A stretch of 64,000 bases of DNA, from NCBI GenBank assembly GCA_964542645.1, contig CAZIUG010000007.1:434001-498000 (forward strand), in the 5' to 3' direction. The notes under the pieces were generated by a model that saw nothing but the letters and a program-made list of their open reading frames with translations, made no database searches and was not told the origin of the DNA. Below, in pieces: positions 45,132-53,645 of the stretch (the stretch's first letter is position 1; each line of letters opens with the position of its first letter). A program made the position numbers and the translations under genes. This stretch comes from Moanibacter sp964542645 (GTDB lineage Bacteria; Verrucomicrobiota; Verrucomicrobiia; Opitutales; UBA2987).

Positions 45132-45209
45132 TGGCGTCCCGTAGGGGATTTGAACCCCTGTTGCAGGGATGAGAACCCTGTGTCCTGGGCCTGGCTAGAC
45201 GAACGGGAC
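45132..45209 (-). tRNA. tRNA-Glu (anticodon CTC)
   Basis: A complete cloverleaf including an encoded CCA: acceptor GTCCCGT with ACGGGAC, D arm GTC...GAC, anticodon stem CAGGG/CCCTG around loop TTCTCAT (anticodon CTC, reading GAG), and T arm GGGG-TTCAAAT-CCCC. It differs at three of 78 positions from the second tRNA-Glu in this window, one of them the wobble base. It lies 127 bases past the YyaL-type gene on the same strand. Confidence 0.95.
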
Positions 45210-45336
45210 AATGCAAATGCCAAGAAAGGACGCATAGCCTAAATTTCCATGAAGAGCTGTCAATAGCCCGTAGATCTCTTCCTCATATTTCTTCTATATT
45301 ACTCAGGAGATCAAGATGCTTGTGGCATCTTCCCGG

Positions 45337-47598
45337 TTAGTTTGTATGTTGATTCAGGAGACGCCTCAAAACTGCCACATCCGCAGTTGGGAGTTGGCAA
45401 GTATAGTTTTCGCAGAAGTAGGTAGTGGTACTGTTTTGAATTGGCTTTATGGATTTAAAAAACACCAAGTTTCGGCTGAGGTATTCTTGGCCAGCGGCTC
45501 CATCAGCAAGGAGAACAACCTTATTCGGAATGTAGTGGTGGAATATTTCTTTCAACATTAAGTTTGTCTTCTCACCTTTTGCTCGACCGGCCAGGATGAT
45601 TTGAGGGGGAGTATCAAGAAAGAAGTCATATGCGACCAACATTTGAGGCATAGCCAATGGGACCTCGCTCATTTGTCCCAAACCCATTTGTAAAGTCTTT
45701 TCCGCTGTTTTGCGCTTTTCCTTATTTCCGGTCATTTCCGCTATGCGGAGAAGATTCAGAACGGAAATTGAATTGGCAGAAGGCACGGCCCCATCGTAGG
45801 TTTCTTTCATCCGTATAATAATTGACGATTCGATCCCTGAGTCAGTGAAGTAACCGCCATTGTCGGCATCGAGAAAGTATTCGTCTTGGGTCTCCTGAAG
45901 GGCAACCGCGAGTTTAAGCCAGTTTATTTCAAGCGAAGCTTCGTAGAGATCGATAAGCCCCTGAATGAAAAAGGCGTAGTCTTCGGCAAAGCCATCCACC
46001 TTAGAGGGCCCATTTCGATAGATTCGAATGAGACGTTTCGAATCCGAATCGTACAGATTCCGAGAGAGGAAAGTAGCCGCCTCTTCAGCGGCACGAAGAT
46101 ATTCCGGCTGCTGTAGAACGTGGGAGGCTCGTGCTAGAGCGGAGATCATTAAGCCATTCCATGAGACTATAATCTTATCGTCGCAATGCGGTCGAGGTCG
46201 GGTTTCTCGGGATGCGAACAGCTTGGCCCTTGCTGTGGTTAGGAGAGCCTGTGTTTTGTCAACAGACAGATCTGCATAGCTTGCGGTTTCTTCGATACTT
46301 TCCATTCGTTTTAGGATGTTCCATCCTATAAATTCTCCTTGTGGATCGCTCTTGACTGGAACGTTTCCCACCTCTGAAACACCGAAGTGCCTGTTAAAGA
46401 CTTTGGCGCTTACTTTATCTAGTAAGATATCAATAGACTTTTTCCTCCAAACATAGAAACCGCCTTCAACCTTCTCCGCGGCGGTTTCAGTGCGGTAGCT
46501 GTCTGCATCTTCGGCCGAATAGAAGCCTCCAAGAGTGTCCTTCATGTTTCTCGTAACGTACATTAGAATGTCGCGAGCAACATTTGCGTATATTGGATCA
46601 CTTGTTACCTGGTAGGCGTCGAGATATATACAAGCTAATTGAGCCTGATCGTAGAGCATTTTTTCAAAGTGAGGGACATGCCAGAAGCGATCGACTGAGT
46701 AGCGGTGAAAACCTCCTCCAAGGTGATCATAAATCCCACCTTCCGCCATTTTTCTTAGAGTAAAGAGAACCATTTCCAGGGCCTTTTGCCTCTGAGGAGC
46801 TGACGCTTTCGAGGATGCAAAGTAGTGAAGTAGAAAACTTAGATTTACCGGCCGAGGGAATTTTGGCGGAGTGTCGAAGCCTCCTTCTTTTGAGTCAAAG
46901 TTGACGGCGTATTGAGAGTAGGCAGTTTCGAGAATATTGGGGTCTGGAATTTGTCCGTTGATTGAGGTCGGAAGGGTGCTCTTCCGCAAAGCCTGCAACA
47001 TTCCCTCAGCCTGCGCCTCGAGGTCTCCGCGGTGTGATTCCCAGAGTTTTGCGACTTGATTCAGGACAACAGGAAAGCCGGGTTTCCCCCAACGGGTTTC
47101 AGGAGGGAAGTAGGTTCCTCCCAAGACCGGCTTGAGATCTGGTGTGAGCCAAACGTTCATGGGCCAGCCCCCGCTCCCTGTGGTGGCTTGGACGAATCGC
47201 ATATAGACGCTGTCAATATCTGGACGTTCCTCTCGATCCACTTTTATGTTGATAAAATGCCGATTCATAAGGGTAGCGGTTTCTGAGTCCTCAAAAGACT
47301 CACGCTCCATAACCAGGCACCAATGACAGCTCGAAAAACCAACTGACAAGAAGATCATCTTGTCCTCAGCCCGGGCCCTTGCAAAAGCCTCCTCTCCCCA
47401 AGGATACCAGTCAACCGGATTGAAAGCGTGTTGAAGTAGGTAGGGTGACTTTTCGCTGATCAGCCGGTTAGCGAAAGCTTGAGTGTCACTCCCTTTAAGC
47501 ACGCCACAGGCGTGTTGCACAAGGAACGCAAGGGCAAGGATCCACACTTGATGTGAGGAGATCATAAAATTCGGGGTGGGGTTGACCTCCGGATCCAT
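45337..47598 (-). CDS. YyaL-type thioredoxin-domain protein (DUF255)
   Basis: A 753-residue protein homologous to YyaL and human spermatogenesis-associated protein 20. Residues about 38-195 are the thioredoxin-like DUF255 domain with N-R-L-I-x-E-K-S-P-Y-L-L-Q-H, the C-H-W-C site (C91 and C94) and G-G-W-P-M-N-V-W-L-T-P. The rest forms an (alpha/alpha)6 barrel with G-G-I-Y-D-H-L-G-G-G-F-H-R-Y and F-E-K-M-L-Y-D-Q-A. Usual members read C-H-W-C-H-V-M; here Leu replaces the next His. Residues 13-31 look like a signal peptide, so it may be exported. A second Met at residue 12 is an alternative start. It sits between two tRNA-Glu genes, one ending 9 bases before its start. Confidence 0.85.
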   Translation of the reverse strand: MDPEVNPTPNFMISSHQVWILALAFLVQHACGVLKGSDTQAFANRLISEKSPYLLQHAFNPVDWYPWGEEAFARARAEDKMIFLSVGFSSCHWCLVMERESFEDSETATLMNRHFINIKVDREERPDIDSVYMRFVQATTGSGGWPMNVWLTPDLKPVLGGTYFPPETRWGKPGFPVVLNQVAKLWESHRGDLEAQAEGMLQALRKSTLPTSINGQIPDPNILETAYSQYAVNFDSKEGGFDTPPKFPRPVNLSFLLHYFASSKASAPQRQKALEMVLFTLRKMAEGGIYDHLGGGFHRYSVDRFWHVPHFEKMLYDQAQLACIYLDAYQVTSDPIYANVARDILMYVTRNMKDTLGGFYSAEDADSYRTETAAEKVEGGFYVWRKKSIDILLDKVSAKVFNRHFGVSEVGNVPVKSDPQGEFIGWNILKRMESIEETASYADLSVDKTQALLTTARAKLFASRETRPRPHCDDKIIVSWNGLMISALARASHVLQQPEYLRAAEEAATFLSRNLYDSDSKRLIRIYRNGPSKVDGFAEDYAFFIQGLIDLYEASLEINWLKLAVALQETQDEYFLDADNGGYFTDSGIESSIIIRMKETYDGAVPSANSISVLNLLRIAEMTGNKEKRKTAEKTLQMGLGQMSEVPLAMPQMLVAYDFFLDTPPQIILAGRAKGEKTNLMLKEIFHHYIPNKVVLLADGAAGQEYLSRNLVFFKSIKPIQNSTTTYFCENYTCQLPTADVAVLRRLLNQHTN

Positions 47599-47607
47599 AG
47601 CGGAAAG

Positions 47608-47685
47608 TGGCGTCCCGTAGGGGATTTGAACCCCTGTTACAGGGATGAAAACCCTGTGTCCTGGACCTGGCTAGACGAACGGGAC
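47608..47685 (-). tRNA. tRNA-Glu (anticodon TTC)
   Basis: Cloverleaf with encoded CCA: acceptor GTCCCGT/ACGGGAC, anticodon stem CAGGG/CCCTG with loop TTTTCAT giving anticodon TTC for GAA, T arm GGGG-TTCAAAT-CCCC. The 3' CCA ends only 9 bases upstream of the YyaL-type start codon on the same strand, so both may be made as one transcript. It is the presumed parent or sister of the CTC copy further downstream. Confidence 0.95.
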
Positions 47686-47852
47686 TCAGAAAAAAGAAGA
47701 CTACAGAATTATGTCCACTTAATTACGGCGCAATAAGAAAATGAGGGGGATATGATTCTAATGTCGCTTGACAAGGAGAGAGGAAGACATTTGCTTTCGT
47801 CTTTTTCCGTAGTGCAGAAAGGACTCAATCAGGTTGACCTTGCTGAATTGGA

Positions 47853-47869
47853 CCGGCTTTATTGGCCGG
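47853..47869 (+). promoter_or_regulatory. Small hairpin in rpmH leader
   Basis: CCGGC and GCCGG arms with a 7-base loop lie about 54 bases upstream of the rpmH start. No T-run follows. It may be an mRNA leader structure; I have no direct evidence of regulation. Confidence 0.25.
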
Positions 47870-47922
47870 ACTCATTTGGCCGTCGAGGTCATAGTGGATG
47901 TGAGTCTTAGCACCAAGATTAG

Positions 47923-48057
47923 ATGAAGCCAACTTATAGACCCTCAAAAATTCGTCGGAAACGGAAATTCGGCTTTCGAGCTCGCCGGGCAACGCGGGGC
48001 GGCCGAAAGATTTTGGCGAACCGCCGAAGTAAGGGACGGAAGCGGCTCTCCGCCTAG
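47923..48057 (+). CDS. rpmH: 50S ribosomal protein L34
   Basis: A 44-residue, very basic protein starting M-K-P-T-Y-R-P-S and continuing R-K-R-K-F-G-F-R-A-R-R-A-T-R-G-G-R-K-I-L-A-N-R-R, the standard L34 pattern, with the final K-G-R-K-R-L-S-A. It packs against 23S rRNA on the large subunit. It precedes rnpA by 142 bases, the nearly universal rpmH-rnpA arrangement. A clear Shine-Dalgarno is not evident (CACCAAGATTAG before the ATG). Confident despite its small size because the sequence and context both agree. Confidence 0.96.
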   Translation: MKPTYRPSKIRRKRKFGFRARRATRGGRKILANRRSKGRKRLSA

Positions 48058-48090
48058 CAATTGGGTGGGTGTTGTTTCCTCCTCTTCAGT

Positions 48091-48102
48091 ACTGTTAACA
48101 GT
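48091..48102. repeat. 12-base palindrome between rpmH and rnpA
   Basis: ACTGTTAACAGT is a perfect palindrome in the 142-base gap between rpmH and rnpA. It could be a protein site or a weak processing structure. No further evidence. Confidence 0.25.
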
Positions 48103-48199
48103 GTACTCAGTAATCAACTCCAACATTGGATCGTAGGTTTATGTCCACAGATCACGACCATTTCTATTCAACGGTCTTCTTAGGCGAGAAGCCGCTGTA

Positions 48200-48574
48200 A
48201 TGCGCCAACGTCTGACGGGCCGGGAGCGCCTCAATCGGCAAATCGATTTTGCTGCAGTAAAGCGTTTGGGGAAAAAGATCGATTGTGGGCCCTTTATCGT
48301 GCAGATTCAGTTTATTCCGGATCCGATTGGTCACGTGCCAATCCGTCGTGTAGGAGTAATTGCGTCCAAAAAAATGGGGTCGGCGGTAAAGCGAAACCGA
48401 GCCAAGCGGCTGATGCGGGAGCTCTTTCGGACAAATCAGGAGATTTTGCCTCAAAGGGTCGATGTTGTGATGATTGCGCGAAGAAGTATTTTCACTTTTG
48501 CATACGAAGAGCTGCAGATCCGTTATTTGCAGGCTTGTCAAGGGCTTACCCCTTTGAATATTAGCGGGGGGTGA
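48200..48574 (+). CDS. rnpA: Ribonuclease P protein component
   Basis: Protein cofactor of RNase P, which trims tRNA 5' ends. The 124-residue protein shows the conserved R-L-x-R-x-x-D-F at the N-terminus, R-V-G-V-I-A-S-K-K-M-G-S-A-V-K-R-N-R-A-K-R-L-M-R-E central RNR motif, and the following helix. The ATG at 48200 follows a weak ribosome site. It is in the rpmH-rnpA-yidD-yidC order common to bacteria, so it is assigned with confidence. Confidence 0.95.
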   Translation: MRQRLTGRERLNRQIDFAAVKRLGKKIDCGPFIVQIQFIPDPIGHVPIRRVGVIASKKMGSAVKRNRAKRLMRELFRTNQEILPQRVDVVMIARRSIFTFAYEELQIRYLQACQGLTPLNISGG

Positions 48575-48624
48575 ATCTGTCGAATGAACTTGAAAACTTT
48601 TAATAACCTTGAGGCTCTAAATTG

Positions 48625-48984
48625 ATGTTACGCTTTTTTGAGAAGTCCAGGTTTAGACCAATTCCAAAAACTCGAGGTGAGAATCTGCTGTTGCTGATGG
48701 GTCGATGGGCCGCTTGGTTAGTTAGAGGTTACCAGCTCCTAATATCACCCCTCAAACAGGGACTTCTGGGTCCCCAGGCTGCGTGCCGCTTTCATCCTAG
48801 TTGTTCACAGTATGCGCTCGTCAGTCTCCGGCGATTTGGCCTTGGTCTTGGAGCCTGGTTGGTCGTTAAGCGTATTTTGAAATGCCATCCTTTTCATGAT
48901 GGTGGATTCGATCCGGTGCCGGGCGGTGATTCCGAAGACACGAGAGCCAAAACCGAAGACCGCTCCAAGCCCTCGCTTTTCTAA
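48625..48984 (+). CDS. yidD: Membrane protein insertion efficiency factor YidD
   Basis: A 119-residue protein with a YidD core of about 70 residues: Y-Q-L-L-I-S-P, C-R-F-H-P-S-C-S-Q-Y-A, K-R-I-L-K-C-H-P-F-H-D-G-G-F-D-P-V-P. It carries three conserved cysteines and sits at the inner face of the membrane helping YidC-dependent insertion. About 35 residues precede the core, longer than in many homologues. The ATG at 48625 is preferred over the immediately preceding TTG. It is two bases away from the yidC start. Confidence 0.9.
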   Translation: MLRFFEKSRFRPIPKTRGENLLLLMGRWAAWLVRGYQLLISPLKQGLLGPQAACRFHPSCSQYALVSLRRFGLGLGAWLVVKRILKCHPFHDGGFDPVPGGDSEDTRAKTEDRSKPSLF

Positions 48985-48986
48985 TA

Positions 48987-50798
48987 ATGGATAGAATCTA
49001 TACGATTTTAGGGCTTCTGCTTATCGTTACGGCGGCAGCATTCTTGTTCCTGCAACCGCCGGTTTCGGACAGAGAACGATCGGCTCCTCTTGATCCCATC
49101 GGTGAGATCGGGAAGATGCAGGAAGACTTCGGACCGATCGAGACCGATAGTGAAGATAAACTAGAAAAAGAACAGAGGTCCAATTTTGCTTCGACCACAG
49201 ATTCATTGGTTAGAATTCAAAGCACCACCTCTAGCCCGGAGTCGGAAGTTTTGGAAGAGATTTATGTCCTCGAGAATTCTTTTATCCGGGTAGAGTTTAC
49301 AAACCGGGGAGGGGCAATCAGCCAGGTAACGTTGAAGAAACACAAAGCGGTACAGGGTGAGCTGCGGCCTTATGTCTTTAATGAGGGCAGTGACTTACCT
49401 GCTTTAGGGATAAGTCGATTGCGAGAAGACGGATCACTTGAACAGTACGCTCCTACCTACAAGCTCCTAAGGCTGGAGAATTCGGCGATTGAATTTCACC
49501 GCGAATTGCACTCTGGAATCGAGTTATTTCGTCGTTTTGAACTATCACAGGCTTCAGAAGGCGTGGCCCCTTACATTCTTCATCATGTCTCCCGGTTTGA
49601 AAATCGGTCCGGTAGTATCTTCAATATTGACAAAATCTTTGTTAATGTCGGCACCGCACCGCCGACACTTTCTGACCCCTCCGGGTATATTCTCAATTTT
49701 TCGTATAATCACCCCGAGGATTTCGAGAGCATAAACGTCAGCAAGTTCAAAGGGAGTCGAGGCTTCTTCGGGTTTTTTGCCAAGGATCCGGTCAGCTCGA
49801 CAAGGGATCGCGTGCAAACCATTTGGGCTGCAACGACAAATCAATTTTTTACATCCATCTTAACACCTCAAAATCCTGGTAACGGGATCCTTGCCGAGCC
49901 TTCATTTCTCTCTTCCGAATACGAAAGGGGTCCTCTTCGAACCGGGGTTACTGGTAATATCGAATTCGATCTGCCGTCGATAAAGCCGAATTCGGACTTG
50001 GAGTTGAATTTCCAGTACTATGTAGGACCTAAAGAATACGGACGACTCAGTAAGTTGGAACAGAAACAAGATCTGGTAATGCAGTTCGGTTTTTTTGGAC
50101 CCATTGGTAAAGCGATGCTCCACCTTATGCTCTGGCTCCACGATTGGGTGGGCAACTACGGGCTGGCGATTATTATGATGACGGTGATTATCCGTCTTCT
50201 CATGTGGCCGCTTACAGCTAAAGCAACCCAGACGACTAAGCGGATGCAGCAACTTCAGGGGCCTTTGCAAGAGTTACGAGAGAAATACAAGGATAATCAG
50301 GAGAAACTGAACAAGGAAATGATGAAGATGTGGAAGGACCATGGAGTTAATCCTTTCGCCGGTTGTCTTCCTGTCTTCGTTCAACTTCCCATCTTTTTTG
50401 CCCTTTTCCAGATGTTGCGCAGCGCCTCGGAGTTAAGGTTTGCTAGCTTCCTCTGGATTCGGGATCTCTCCATGCCTGACACGATCGCGACGATTGCAGG
50501 ATTTCCTCTCAATCCTTTACCGTTAGCGATGACTGCCAGCATGTACTACTTGATGCGAATGACGCCAATGAATATGGAGCCAGTGCAGCAGAAAATTTAC
50601 CGACTGTTACCTTTGGTATTCATAGTTTTCTTTTACACGTTTTCTGCTGGCCTTACACTCTATTGGACAATGTCAAACTGCTTCTCCATTTTACAGCAGT
50701 ATTTAACAAATCGAAAAAAGGATCCTGAACCGCCGCAGACGGTTACGTCTCCCAATCCCAAGAAAAAAGGGAAAAGGGTGAAGCGCAGGGATGGATAA
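48987..50798 (+). CDS. yidC: Membrane protein insertase YidC
   Basis: A 603-residue Oxa1/YidC insertase with the Gram-negative layout. Helix 1 is near residues 5-22 and is followed by a large periplasmic domain (about 80-360) ending before W-L-H-D-W-V-G-N-Y-G-L-A-I-I. The core five helices cover about 375-590 and include W-P-L-T-A-K-A-T-Q-T, C-L-P-V-F-V-Q-L-P-I-F-F-A-L-F and a basic tail K-K-G-K-R-V-K-R-R. The C-terminal basic stretch suits ribosome binding. It follows yidD and precedes the YebC gene by 11 bases. Confidence 0.95.
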   Translation: MDRIYTILGLLLIVTAAAFLFLQPPVSDRERSAPLDPIGEIGKMQEDFGPIETDSEDKLEKEQRSNFASTTDSLVRIQSTTSSPESEVLEEIYVLENSFIRVEFTNRGGAISQVTLKKHKAVQGELRPYVFNEGSDLPALGISRLREDGSLEQYAPTYKLLRLENSAIEFHRELHSGIELFRRFELSQASEGVAPYILHHVSRFENRSGSIFNIDKIFVNVGTAPPTLSDPSGYILNFSYNHPEDFESINVSKFKGSRGFFGFFAKDPVSSTRDRVQTIWAATTNQFFTSILTPQNPGNGILAEPSFLSSEYERGPLRTGVTGNIEFDLPSIKPNSDLELNFQYYVGPKEYGRLSKLEQKQDLVMQFGFFGPIGKAMLHLMLWLHDWVGNYGLAIIMMTVIIRLLMWPLTAKATQTTKRMQQLQGPLQELREKYKDNQEKLNKEMMKMWKDHGVNPFAGCLPVFVQLPIFFALFQMLRSASELRFASFLWIRDLSMPDTIATIAGFPLNPLPLAMTASMYYLMRMTPMNMEPVQQKIYRLLPLVFIVFFYTFSAGLTLYWTMSNCFSILQQYLTNRKKDPEPPQTVTSPNPKKKGKRVKRRDG

Positions 50799-50809
50799 TT
50801 TATTTTACG

Positions 50810-51562
50810 ATGTCCGGTCACAGCAAGTGGGCGACTACTAGACGCCATAAGGCGGTTGTCGATGCAAAACGAGGAAAGTTGTTCAGCGTCTTCGCCAAAG
50901 AGCTTACCTTGGCCGCTCGTGATAGTGGGGGAAACCCAGAATTCAACCCCCGGCTTCGCACTCTTCTGAACAAGGCTAAGACGGCAAACATGCCCAGTGA
51001 AAATATCGATCGGGCGGTGAAAAAGGGGACAGGAGAGCTCCCTGGCATGACCTTCGAAGAACTTACTTATGAGGGATACGGGCCGGGGGGGGTGGGGCTG
51101 ATTGTTGAGGTGGCCACGGACAATAAAAACCGGAGTGCCTCCGCGGTTCGTAGCACTTTTACCAAGGCAGGTGGAAATCTGGCAGGGACCGGGGCTCTAG
51201 CGTTTAATTTTCAAAAGCAGGGTCAGTTTCTGATCGGCTTTGAAAAAACTAATGAGGACAATCTTATGGAGGCGGTTCTCGATTATGGGGCCGAAGACAT
51301 TCGAGCCGAAGAGGATCACTTCGAGGTATTGTGCCCAATAGGGGATTTCGACTCGGTTGCCCAAGCGCTCGAAAGGGCCGGAATTGAGTCGGAGTCATCG
51401 GAATTGGCCTGGGTTCCTAATACCTTAATTTCTGTTGGTGATGGCGACACTGCTAAGAAGGTTCTTCGTCTCATAGAGGAACTCGAGGAACTGGAAGATG
51501 TTCAGCACGTCTATGCAAACTACGATATTGACGACAGCATCCTGGGAGAATCACGGAATTAA
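50810..51562 (+). CDS. YebC/PmpR-family protein
   Basis: A 250-residue protein of the YebC family, in which members were first described as DNA-binding regulators and some assist translation of proline stretches. It starts M-S-G-H-S-K-W-A-T and includes F-S-V-F-A-K-E-L-T, N-P-R-L-R-T-L-L-N-K-A-K and G-P-G-G-V-G-L-I-V-E, the strongest family marks. Its ATG is only 11 bases after yidC, suggesting an operon. Most YebC proteins have I-x-H-K-K after W-A-x; here it is T-T-R-R-H-K, a small difference. Confidence 0.93.
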   Translation: MSGHSKWATTRRHKAVVDAKRGKLFSVFAKELTLAARDSGGNPEFNPRLRTLLNKAKTANMPSENIDRAVKKGTGELPGMTFEELTYEGYGPGGVGLIVEVATDNKNRSASAVRSTFTKAGGNLAGTGALAFNFQKQGQFLIGFEKTNEDNLMEAVLDYGAEDIRAEEDHFEVLCPIGDFDSVAQALERAGIESESSELAWVPNTLISVGDGDTAKKVLRLIEELEELEDVQHVYANYDIDDSILGESRN

Positions 51563-51614
51563 ACTTAGTGTCCGCGTGGCCTTCGTGGGCGCTCTGGCCC
51601 TAGATTGATTCTCA

Positions 51615-52277
51615 TCAGCCTCCGACAAGGAGCAGGATCACAAGGAATGGGAAACGAAGATATTCGACTGCTGTTCCAATGAGAATTCGAAATGGCGAGA
51701 GGTTAATCAGCACGAGCATGATTATCAGACCATACATAGAGAGCCGGTAGAAACTCTCTTCGCTCATTCCTGTTAGGTAGCGTAGGAAATGTGATCCGTC
51801 GAGAGGGGGGATTGGGATGAGATTGAATACGATCAGTGCGCAGTTGATAGTAATGATAGAGTAGATGAGAGGATTGATATTTATGCCCACCCGCGTTAGG
51901 ATCCCGCCCAAAAATGCTGCCCCTAGAGCGATAATAGCATTTGAAAACGGCCCTGCCGCAACCACTATCATGTGTTGGCCGGGTCTTCGGCGAAAATGGT
52001 TTATATCTACCTGTACGGGTTTCCCCCATCCGAGCATGAAGAACCCCTGGCCGGATACCAGGGGAGAAAAGATATTGAAGAGGGGTATGAGGCCCGTTCC
52101 AATGGGGTCGAGATGGGCCAACGGGTTGAGAGTGACCCTACCTTGAAGTCGGGGAAGATCGTCACCCAACCGGTCAGCGGCGATGGCGTGAGCCCATTCG
52201 TGGATAGCAATGCTGCTGGCAAGAATCAAATAGACAATGAGCCCCTGCCGCAATATTTCGACCGTATCTGGATCCAT
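51615..52277 (-). CDS. Site-2 protease family (M50) membrane metalloprotease
   Basis: A 220-residue polytopic membrane protein with the zinc site H-E-W-A-H in the first helix (about 25-30), N-P-L-A-H-L-D-P-I-G-T, and P-P-L-D-G-S with the third metal ligand. It resembles the compact rhomboid-neighbour type M50 proteins (YwhC-like) and lacks PDZ or CBS domains. Its substrate is unknown. It converges with the YebC gene, separated by 52 bases. Confidence 0.85.
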   Translation of the reverse strand: MDPDTVEILRQGLIVYLILASSIAIHEWAHAIAADRLGDDLPRLQGRVTLNPLAHLDPIGTGLIPLFNIFSPLVSGQGFFMLGWGKPVQVDINHFRRRPGQHMIVVAAGPFSNAIIALGAAFLGGILTRVGININPLIYSIITINCALIVFNLIPIPPLDGSHFLRYLTGMSEESFYRLSMYGLIIMLVLINLSPFRILIGTAVEYLRFPFLVILLLVGG

Positions 52278-52402
52278 CGTCCACTTACTGTTTTATTACT
52301 CTCCGGATGTAAATATGTTTCTAGATTTTATTCCATAGAGGCTTTCAGGAATTAAGCTGAATACACGGGCACCTGGAGTTTTCCTGAGCGCCGGAAGCGG
52401 TT

Positions 52403-53320
52403 TTATTTGGCTTGATCGATGATTTCCTGTCGACTCGTTGCCAATGCCGGCGTTTCAACTATTGAGGCCAGAGCCAGAGCTTCATCGAATCGTTTCAGCA
52501 TGAGGAGGGATCTTGCGCGATGCAATCGAACCGCATCTGCTTCTAGGCCAGGCTTAGCTCCTTTTTGAAGATCGGCCCAAAGCGATAGCGCGGTTTCCCA
52601 ATCTGGGTTCTGGACATCGTAGAATGACTCAGCGTAACGAAAACGGAAGGTGCGATTATCGGGAGCAAGACGAGCCGCATTAGCAAAGGCCTGAAGCATG
52701 CTTTCTTCGAGTTCGCTTTCACTAAATAATCCGGTTGTGAGTATTTTCGACCGAAAGACATGCATAACTTCGCCAATCTGATAGTAATAGAGGGCGGTTT
52801 TAGGGCTTAATTCTACGGCTTGAAAGAAAAACCCCAATGCCTCTGCAACCTTACCATTTTCTGCCATATAGTTCCCAAGCTGTTGTTTGACTACAGCGAT
52901 GTTGGGATCGATCTGATCAGCATTGAGAAACTGGAGGACTGCATGCTCGTATTGGCCGACCTTATAGAGGAGTTTACCGTAGAGGATATAGGCTATCACT
53001 TTATCTGGGTTTTGAAGCAAATACTCCTCGTAAGAATGTGTTATTTGTTGGAGTTTGTTCTCAAATTCGGCCTGACTGTAGCTACCTTCCCTCTTTTCGA
53101 TATCTCTGAAAATCGCCTCCTGTCTTCCGATTATATCCCTTAATTTCCGGTCAGCAAAGGATTCAATCGGAAGGTCAGCCGAGGTAACACGCGATACGTT
53201 TGCTATCACATTTAGTTCTGAGCCGTGGCCGTGGGAGGTAAGCAGGAGAATAGAGAAGTAAATTGCTGTCCGAACGATTCGAAATGACCATCTGGATTCA
53301 TAACGCCCTTTTCGAAACAT
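52403..53320 (-). CDS. Exported TPR-repeat protein
   Basis: About 305 residues with a signal peptide (I-Y-F-S-I-L-L-L-T-S-H-G-H-G) followed by several tetratricopeptide helices (about 95-290), for example Y-G-K-L-L-Y-K-V-G-Q-Y-E-H-A-V-L-Q-F, L-G-F-F-F-Q-A-V-E-L-S-P and A-F-A-N-A-A-R-L-A-P-D. TPRs act as protein-protein docking platforms, so the job cannot be set. The start at ATG 53320 is taken in preference to an upstream GTG. Possible partner of the M50 protease downstream on the same strand, but this is inference. Confidence 0.7.
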   Translation of the reverse strand: MFRKGRYESRWSFRIVRTAIYFSILLLTSHGHGSELNVIANVSRVTSADLPIESFADRKLRDIIGRQEAIFRDIEKREGSYSQAEFENKLQQITHSYEEYLLQNPDKVIAYILYGKLLYKVGQYEHAVLQFLNADQIDPNIAVVKQQLGNYMAENGKVAEALGFFFQAVELSPKTALYYYQIGEVMHVFRSKILTTGLFSESELEESMLQAFANAARLAPDNRTFRFRYAESFYDVQNPDWETALSLWADLQKGAKPGLEADAVRLHRARSLLMLKRFDEALALASIVETPALATSRQEIIDQAK

Positions 53321-53388
53321 GCAGGACACAACGGTGAAAAAATAAATTCGAGTGTGGCCGAATCGATTATTAATTGAAATGAATCGGC

Positions 53389-53607
53389 CTAGTTTAAACC
53401 GCAGCTGCCTCCAGGAATTTCACAAGTGGGGCAATTGGATGGAGCAGAAGATTCGCTTTGGCCCGAATTGCTGCTTGGGGAGAAGCTAGAAAACTGCTTT
53501 GCAAGATTCTGACTGCCACACTCTGGACACTTGATTTTTGTCGTTGGGTGAATGAGAAGCTCAAAGCCGTGACTGCAGTTGGAACAATTATATTCAAATA
53601 TTGGCAT
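53389..53607 (-). CDS. FmdB-family zinc-ribbon protein
   Basis: A 72-residue small protein with M-P-I-F-E-Y-N-C at the N-terminus, C-S-N-C then C-P-E-C-G-S as the zinc knuckles, and C-P-T-C in a Ser-rich tail ending G-G-S-C-G-L. This is the FmdB/CxxC-20-type ribbon often placed as a putative regulator. The function is not known. Confidence 0.85.
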   Translation of the reverse strand: MPIFEYNCSNCSHGFELLIHPTTKIKCPECGSQNLAKQFSSFSPSSNSGQSESSAPSNCPTCEIPGGSCGLN

Positions 53608-53645
53608 CTTTTCTATAACTCTGGATCTGAATCATTGAGCCTTGT

